From Opitutaceae bacterium (lineage in GTDB: Bacteria; Verrucomicrobiota; Verrucomicrobiia; Opitutales; Opitutaceae), in the NCBI GenBank assembly GCA_029979145.1, contig JAPOIC010000043.1, positions 1 to 11,717 of the forward strand: a stretch of 11,717 nucleotides of DNA. Reading direction: 5' to 3'. This document shows, piece after piece, positions 7,719 to 11,717 of the stretch. Under the pieces are notes generated by a model. That model saw nothing but the letters and a program-made list of their open reading frames with translations, searched no databases and was not told the origin of the DNA. Position 1 is the stretch's first letter, and every line of letters begins with the position of its first letter. The translations under genes were made by a program, and so were the position numbers.

Positions 7719-8593
7719 CCATGGCGACTGCGTGTCAAAACTTCCGAACGCATGGTCTTGGTAAAGGTTGCGGCGGACGGAACGGATGGCGTGAAAAAAT
7801 CCTCGGCGGTGAGCTCGGTCTTGATGCCGTCCACCGGCGCGATCACCCGGCTGCCGCTGACCGCGACTTCAAGGTAGGCGGCGTAGGGGTTCCCGAGCGT
7901 GGCGTTCTTCAATTGATCCATCGGATTGATGATGCGGAAGGCGAGCAGGTGCCGGCGGATTTCCCCCGTGGCGTCCTGGCGCGTCTGGAGAAACGGATCA
8001 CGGGAAAGTCCGCCTTTCACGATCTCGTTGAGGAGGGCGACGTCCTCACCGATGAGCTGGCGGTGCAGCACCAGCATGTCGATCAGGTGGTGCTCCAGCA
8101 ACAGTTGCAGCGCGCCGTAGAACAGCGGCTCGCGGCCGTGCAACCGGTCCAGCAGGGCGCGCACGTTCTCGGTGCGACGAATCAGTCCGGCCGGCAGGGT
8201 GCCTGCGGCGTGGCGGTCAGCGAGTTGTCGTGCGGCGCGGTGGGGTTTGTCGGAATGCAGCACCTCGTCGATGGCGTGCAGGTCCTCCAATGCCACAGGC
8301 CGGACTTCGCCGGTGGCGGTGCGGCTAAGGTCGTCGAGCCAATGGCCCGCGGCGTGGCGGTTTTCGGTCGTGACGTAGTAGAGCTGGTGTTGGTCGTCCT
8401 CGGTCGCCCCGGATTCGTAGGGAAACGGCGCCGTGGCGAGGAGGTCGCGGGCGAGCGCATTGCTGTTGGCATCGTCTGCCGGAATCACGAACATCGCCCA
8501 AAGCCCGTCGCCGAGTTCGTATTCACCGCCGTAGTCGCGGCGTTGCGGCGCAAGAAAGGCCGCGAGCGAATCGGCATCGATATCCGGCGACAA
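7715..8593 (-). CDS. Hypothetical protein (292 aa) upstream of rapA
   Basis: I do not recognise this protein. It has 292 residues with no signal peptide or clear membrane span, so it is probably cytoplasmic. The N-terminal third is acidic (DIDADS, ATEDDQHQ). The middle (about 100-230) looks helical and Leu/His-rich, with LFYGALQLLLEHHLIDMLVL at 157-176. The C-terminal part (about 235-275) looks like beta strands (AYLEVAVSGSRVIAPVDGIK). The only standard start is TTG at 8591-8593; the frame is open upstream back to the stop codon of the preceding gene, with no ATG or GTG. No Shine-Dalgarno sequence is visible. Its stop overlaps the ATG of the small ORF, and rapA follows, so the three may be co-transcribed and functionally linked. 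There is no sign of foreign composition. Confidence 0.75.
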   Translation of the reverse strand: MSPDIDADSLAAFLAPQRRDYGGEYELGDGLWAMFVIPADDANSNALARDLLATAPFPYESGATEDDQHQLYYVTTENRHAAGHWLDDLSRTATGEVRPVALEDLHAIDEVLHSDKPHRAARQLADRHAAGTLPAGLIRRTENVRALLDRLHGREPLFYGALQLLLEHHLIDMLVLHRQLIGEDVALLNEIVKGGLSRDPFLQTRQDATGEIRRHLLAFRIINPMDQLKNATLGNPYAAYLEVAVSGSRVIAPVDGIKTELTAEDFFTPSVPSAATFTKTMRSEVLTRSRHG

Positions 8594-8595
8594 TA

Positions 8596-8613
8596 CTGGG
8601 TAAATTACCCCAG
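8596..8613. promoter_or_regulatory. Palindrome just before the 292-aa gene
   Basis: CTGGGTAAATTACCCCAG contains the perfect odd-centred palindrome GGGTAA-A-TTACCC (8598-8610), extended by CT/AG with one extra C. It lies 3 nt before the TTG start of the 292-aa gene, in the 66-nt gap after the propeller gene. It could be an operator or a leader hairpin affecting initiation. A related palindrome lies at 10150-10166. Confidence 0.4.
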
Positions 8614-8659
8614 AAGACGAAGCCCCATCCGAACGTTGGCAAACTTGGCGTCCGCGAAA

Positions 8660-10024
8660 TCACTCCGCCTTGGCCGCAGTGCGATCGAGCCAGGACTGCG
8701 GGATGGGCACGACGCAGATGTTCATCGAACGCCCGTCGGCCGCGAGCATGGCGGATTGAAACTGCACGCGGGTGCTGTCGGCGCTGAAAGTCGGGTGAAT
8801 GTGGTCCGCGGCGGTTTCCTTGTGCCCGGTCGTGAGCAGCATGGTTTCGCCGGTGGCGCGGTCGATCAGCCAGAGATTGCGGGCAAAATCGTCGCCCACG
8901 GCCCAGCGGCCGTCGGGGGAACCATGGATGTGCCAGTAGCCGCTCCCCTCGGCGGTCTGGCCGATGATGCGCATTTCGCGGGTGCGGAGATTCACGATGC
9001 CGAGCCCCGTGGGTTTTTCGCGGGTGCCACAGGGCCCCCATTCGTCGTCGGTGCCAATCGGACGGTGCCCCATGACGGCGATCGCGACCTCGTCGGGGGT
9101 GATGACCGCCTCGTGCGTCACCCACTCGTAGGGTGCCTCGGGGTAAAGTGGGCGCAGCCCGGTGCCGTCGGCGCGCACGGTCCAGGTGCGCTGCGGTGAT
9201 TTTCCACCGGTCTCCCAGCAGAACACAATTTCACCCGGCACCCAGGGATTGGTCTGCACGTGGCCGATTTGAAACGGCACGGAGACGATGTAACTCACTT
9301 CACCGGTGCGCAGGTCCATCTTGGCGAGGCCGGTGGGGCCGGCACCCATGTTGCGCGGGCCAAATGATTTCTCCGGCTCCGTGCCCGCGGGCAGGTGGCG
9401 CGATGCCAGCTCGCGGCCCGCGACGCGGAAATAGACGTAGTCTTCGTTGGGATCCAAGGCGACGTCGCCCACCGCGCCGTATTCGGCGGGGATGACGCCG
9501 CAGACGATTTCGTAGTCCGTGGCCGGGCCGACGGTGCCGGCGGCGCTGTCGGTGAAAAGCTTGCCGAGGTCCACGCGCACGATCTGCGCTTCCTTGGGAG
9601 CGCCCGCGGCGGGGGTGGCGGGTTCGGCCCCGGTGACCGCGGGCGGCGGTCCGGCGTCGACGAGCCGCACATAGTAGAGGTTCATCGAGTGATCGGCGAG
9701 ACAGAGCATGCCGGTGTAGCCGTTCTCGGTGACCTGCACGATGTCGCCGGTCTGCTCGTTGACCGCCATGGCCTGACCGCGCACGCGATTGGAGCGAAAT
9801 ACGACCCACTGGCCGTCGGCGGTCCACTGGTGGTGGGTTTGGTAAATCTTGGAGTCGCCGCGCGGCTCGCTGGTGAGGAAGGTCAGTTCTGCGCCCGTGA
9901 CGGGGTCGATGACGAGGCGCTTCTCCGATGGGAAGCGGTCGCCGATACGGGCGAGGGCGAGGGTGGTGGCAAAGGTCGCTAAAAGGCAAAGTGCGACGCG
10001 ACGGACAGGGAGAAGTCGGGGCAT
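8660..10024 (-). CDS. Secreted oligogalacturonate lyase-like (PL22-type) beta-propeller
   Basis: A 454-residue exported propeller protein. From the ATG at 10022-10024 it has a signal peptide: basic RLLPVRR, then a hydrophobic core, with cleavage probably after LALA (residues 22-25). The mature start FPSEKRLVIDPVTGAELTFL resembles the opening of PL22 oligogalacturonate lyases, which split unsaturated digalacturonate from pectin. Propeller blades appear as QWTADGQWVVFRSNR (66-80), HGSPDGRWAVGDD (367-379) and HPTFSADSTRVQF (410-422). Histidines that could form a metal site, as PL22 uses, are His304 (WVTHE), HIH 365-367 and HIHP 408-411, but I cannot map them to the known ligands. A TTG farther upstream (10100-10102) would add 26 residues before the signal peptide and is rejected. 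It could instead be a non-catalytic TolB-like propeller. No other pectin genes are visible. Confidence 0.7.
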   Translation of the reverse strand: MPRLLPVRRVALCLLATFATTLALARIGDRFPSEKRLVIDPVTGAELTFLTSEPRGDSKIYQTHHQWTADGQWVVFRSNRVRGQAMAVNEQTGDIVQVTENGYTGMLCLADHSMNLYYVRLVDAGPPPAVTGAEPATPAAGAPKEAQIVRVDLGKLFTDSAAGTVGPATDYEIVCGVIPAEYGAVGDVALDPNEDYVYFRVAGRELASRHLPAGTEPEKSFGPRNMGAGPTGLAKMDLRTGEVSYIVSVPFQIGHVQTNPWVPGEIVFCWETGGKSPQRTWTVRADGTGLRPLYPEAPYEWVTHEAVITPDEVAIAVMGHRPIGTDDEWGPCGTREKPTGLGIVNLRTREMRIIGQTAEGSGYWHIHGSPDGRWAVGDDFARNLWLIDRATGETMLLTTGHKETAADHIHPTFSADSTRVQFQSAMLAADGRSMNICVVPIPQSWLDRTAAKAE

Positions 10025-10219
10025 GTCGGGGGGGAGGGGTTGCGCCCAATCAAGCCGAACGCGTCGCCGAGGGAAAGCCGGACCAATTCGGACAATTCGC
10101 AATGCAGCGATTATGGCGGCGGCACACCCGGCCTGTCCGGGCCGGAGCCCTGGGTGAATTCACCAGAGCCGTCCGGCACTCGGGGCTTCCTTCGGCTTCT
10201 CCGCCTGTTAAAAAAGGGC
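10025..10219. promoter_or_regulatory. Divergent regulatory region, propeller gene / SYLF gene
   Basis: These 195 bases between divergent starts must hold both promoters, though I cannot place clear -35/-10 boxes. Visible structure: a tandem 9-nt direct repeat CAATTCGGA CAATTCGCA (10084-10101); a GC hairpin CCGGCC-TGTCCG-GGCCGG (10128-10145); and a perfect 12-bp palindrome GGTGAATTCACC (10153-10164) within CTGGGTGAATTCACCAG. The repeat and palindrome are candidate operators. An AAGGG directly before the SYLF ATG lies too close to act as a normal Shine-Dalgarno sequence. Confidence 0.45.
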
Positions 10220-10792
10220 ATGGTCCTCCGCAAAATTCTCCCCTCCCTTCTTGCCGCCCTGTGTCTTTTTCCTGCGCTGGCTCAGGCCAAGGGTGATGCC
10301 GATCACGAGCGCGCCAAGATCCGCGAAATGCGGGATGAGGTGCTAAGCGAGATGTTCAAGCTGAAGCCGGAGCTCAAATCGCGCCTGAAGAAGGCCGAGG
10401 GCTACGCGGTGTTTTCCAATGTCGGCGTCAACCTGCTCATCGCCAGCTTCGCCGGCGGCAAGGGCGTGTTGGTCGAGCACGGGTTCTTTGGCGATTCCGA
10501 GACCTTCATGAAAATGGGTTCGGCCGGCCTCGGTCTCGGGCTCGGCGTGAAGGATTTTCGCGCGGTCTTCGTGTCCACGACCGAGGAGGCGTTGAAGACC
10601 TTTGTCGAAAAGGGCTGGGACTTCAGCGGCCAGGCGGACGCCGCCGCCAAATCAGACCAGAAGGGTGGCACGATCGGCGCGTCCGGCTCCGTGTTGCCCG
10701 GCATGGAGGTCTACCAGCTCACGAAGAACGGCATCGCGCTCCAAGCCACCGTGCAGGGCACGAAGTATTGGAAAGATCCCGAGCTGAACTGA
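10220..10792 (+). CDS. Secreted SYLF-domain (Ysc84-like) protein
   Basis: A 190-residue exported protein. The signal peptide is clear: basic LRK, hydrophobic 6-20, and cleavage after AQA (21-23). A charged helix (KGDADHERAKIREMRDEV) leads into a SYLF domain, recognisable from AEGYAVFSNVGVN, GGKGVLVEHG, FMKMGSAGLGLGLGVKDFRA and VFVSTTEEALKTFVEKGWDF. SYLF domains bind phosphoinositides and other lipids in eukaryotes, but the role of secreted bacterial members is not established. A periplasmic lipid- or envelope-related function is an inference. The ATG at 10220 is chosen because the signal peptide begins there; the frame is open upstream, but those residues are low quality. The gene is divergent from the propeller gene and ends 10 nt from the convergent purL. 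Confidence 0.85.
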   Translation: MVLRKILPSLLAALCLFPALAQAKGDADHERAKIREMRDEVLSEMFKLKPELKSRLKKAEGYAVFSNVGVNLLIASFAGGKGVLVEHGFFGDSETFMKMGSAGLGLGLGVKDFRAVFVSTTEEALKTFVEKGWDFSGQADAAAKSDQKGGTIGASGSVLPGMEVYQLTKNGIALQATVQGTKYWKDPELN

Positions 10793-10806
10793 GCGCGGAG
10801 GCTCAG
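10789..10806. terminator. Short hairpin pairing two convergent stop codons
   Basis: CTGAGC (10789-10794) pairs perfectly with GCTCAG (10801-10806) around a 6-nt loop. The stem contains the TGA of the SYLF gene (10790-10792) and the stop of purL (TCA at 10803-10805 on the plus strand). There is no U-tract, so it is at best a weak terminator or a 3'-end stabilising hairpin. Confidence 0.35.
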
Positions 10807-11717
10807 CCGACCCACGCGCGGGCGTTGTAGAACAGCTGCATCCACGGCGAGTCCTCGCCCCATTCGCGCGGAGCCCAGCTCATCGCGCAGGTGCGGAAGA
10901 CGCGCTCGGGGTGCGGCATCATGATGGTGACGCGGCCGGTCGTGGTCGTGAGCGCCGTGATGCCATGTGGGGAGCCATTGGGGTTGAGCGGATAGTGCTC
11001 GGTTGGCGCGTGGTGATTGTCGACAAACCGTGCCGCGACGAGGCCGGAGCGGCTGAACGCGTCGGCGGCATCGGCGCTGGGGAATTCGGTGAAGCCTTCG
11101 CCGTGCGCGACGACGACCGGGATCGCGGAGCCGGCCATGCCGCGGAAGAGCACGCTGGGGCTTTCCTCGATCTTGAGCGTGACGAAGCGCGCCTCGTAGC
11201 GCTCGCCCTTGTTCTGCACGAAACGCGGCCAGTGGTCGGCGCCGGGAATGATCGGGTGCAGGTTGCTGAGCATCTGGCAGCCGTTGCAAACGCCGAGAGC
11301 GAAGGTGTCCTCGCGGGCGAAAAAGTTGGCAAACTCTGCGCGTGCACCGTCGTGAAACAACACGCTCTTGGCCCAGCCCTCGCCGGCGCCGAGCACGTCG
11401 CCGTAGCTGAAGCCGCCGCAGGCCGCGAGGCCGCGGAAATCCTGCAGCGAGACGCGGCCGCCGAGCAGGTCGCTCATGTGCACGTCCACCGCGCGGAAAC
11501 CCGCGCGGTCAAAGGCCGCGGCCATCTCGATCTGGCCGTTCACGCCTTGTTCGCGCAGGATGGCGACAGACGGTTTGTTATTTAACACAGAGGGCGCAGA
11601 GGTCACAGAGGAGGATTTCTGACCTGAAGGCTCTGTGCTCTCTGCGTCCTCTGTGTTAACCGGTTTAGAAATTTTGAAAGTCAGCTTCGGCGTGATGCCC
11701 GGGTTCTTCGAGTCGAG
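10803..11717 (-). CDS. purL: Phosphoribosylformylglycinamidine synthase, C-terminal part (5' end outside window)
   Basis: The large single-chain PurL makes FGAM from FGAR, glutamine and ATP in purine synthesis. The last 304 residues are present and the frame is open to the window edge. Residues 1-17 of the fragment (NPGITPKLTF) are the end of the synthetase part. A low-complexity linker (about 18-50) follows, then the class I glutamine amidotransferase domain from SVAILREQGVNGQ. The catalytic triad is visible: nucleophile Cys144 (LGVCNGCQ), and His269 and Glu271 (MPHPERVFR). GGFSYGDVLGAGEGWA supports the oxyanion region. The domain starts after an internal GTG (11604-11606), but the frame clearly continues upstream, so this is not a separate PurQ. 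The linker DNA is a palindromic repeat (11582-11659). The gene converges on the SYLF gene. Confidence 0.95.
   Translation of the reverse strand, partial: LDSKNPGITPKLTFKISKPVNTEDAESTEPSGQKSSSVTSAPSVLNNKPSVAILREQGVNGQIEMAAAFDRAGFRAVDVHMSDLLGGRVSLQDFRGLAACGGFSYGDVLGAGEGWAKSVLFHDGARAEFANFFAREDTFALGVCNGCQMLSNLHPIIPGADHWPRFVQNKGERYEARFVTLKIEESPSVLFRGMAGSAIPVVVAHGEGFTEFPSADAADAFSRSGLVAARFVDNHHAPTEHYPLNPNGSPHGITALTTTTGRVTIMMPHPERVFRTCAMSWAPREWGEDSPWMQLFYNARAWVG
11582..11659. repeat. Palindromic CACAGAGG-type repeat inserted in frame in purL
   Basis: The left arm at 11582-11610 (starts TTAACACAGAGGGCGCAGAG) and the right arm at 11631-11659 (ends CGTCCTCTGTGTTAA) are inverted copies, 26 of 29 matching, around a 20-nt centre. 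Each arm is made of near-9-nt units (ACACAGAGG, GCGCAGAGG, TCACAGAGG). The element is 78 nt (26 codons) and keeps the purL frame, encoding a Glu/Thr-rich then Ser-rich linker (NTEDAESTE, SSSVTSAPS). CGGTTT occurs on both sides (11571-11576 and 11661-11666), 90 nt apart, as a target duplication would. Confidence 0.88.

Noticed and set aside
6206..9199. Long plus-strand open frames (6206-7687 and 7721-9199) opposite rapA, the 292-aa gene and the 3' part of the lyase-like gene
   Set aside because: Their translations are Gly/Arg/Ala/Val-rich with no domain, and they are mirror frames of clear minus-strand genes in GC-rich DNA.
10803..11606. Separate purQ gene starting at GTG 11606
   Set aside because: The frame is open upstream and encodes the expected end of the PurL synthetase domain, so this is the fused glutaminase domain of a large PurL.

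Overview
The window is GC-rich chromosomal DNA, densely coding on both strands, and most of it is conserved housekeeping genes. The gene types and their mix suggest a member of the Verrucomicrobia, possibly the Opitutaceae: an IF-1 gene next to a Xer recombinase, a full-length RapA, a large single-chain PurL, a secreted oligogalacturonate-lyase-like propeller, and few Shine-Dalgarno leaders. This is a judgement from gene types and composition; no marker gene in the window proves it.

Layout. At the left edge is a secreted TolB-like beta-propeller (+). A bidirectional terminator separates it from a convergent superoxide dismutase gene (-), which is broken by a one-base deletion. tadA (-) lies upstream of the dismutase. 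tadA is divergent from infA (+), and xerD follows infA 13 bases later. xerD converges on a small lipoprotein gene (-). A conserved-looking 82-residue protein (+) comes next. It is separated from the convergent rapA gene (-) by an AT-rich inverted repeat with 23-nt arms. Upstream of rapA on the minus strand are a small ORF that looks frameshifted and an unrecognised 292-residue protein overlapping it by an ATGA junction. Before these is a secreted propeller protein resembling PL22 oligogalacturonate lyases (-). It is divergent from a secreted SYLF (Ysc84-like) domain protein (+), which converges on the 3' part of purL (-) at the right edge.

Function. The recognised genes serve envelope maintenance (TolB-like, SYLF, lipoprotein), oxidative defence (SOD), tRNA wobble editing (TadA), translation initiation (IF-1), chromosome dimer resolution (Xer), RNA polymerase recycling (RapA), purine synthesis (PurL) and possibly pectin-fragment breakdown. 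I see no defence island, prophage, CRISPR array, tRNA or rRNA.

The most unusual signal is inside purL. A 78-nt palindromic repeat built of CACAGAGG-like units sits in frame between the synthetase and glutaminase domains. It encodes a low-complexity linker and is flanked by CGGTTT direct repeats. It looks like an interspersed palindromic repeat domesticated as, or tolerated in, protein sequence. Other points of interest are the inverted repeat before rapA, two suspected frameshifts (sod, and the ORF before rapA), and a lipoprotein gene with no normal start codon.
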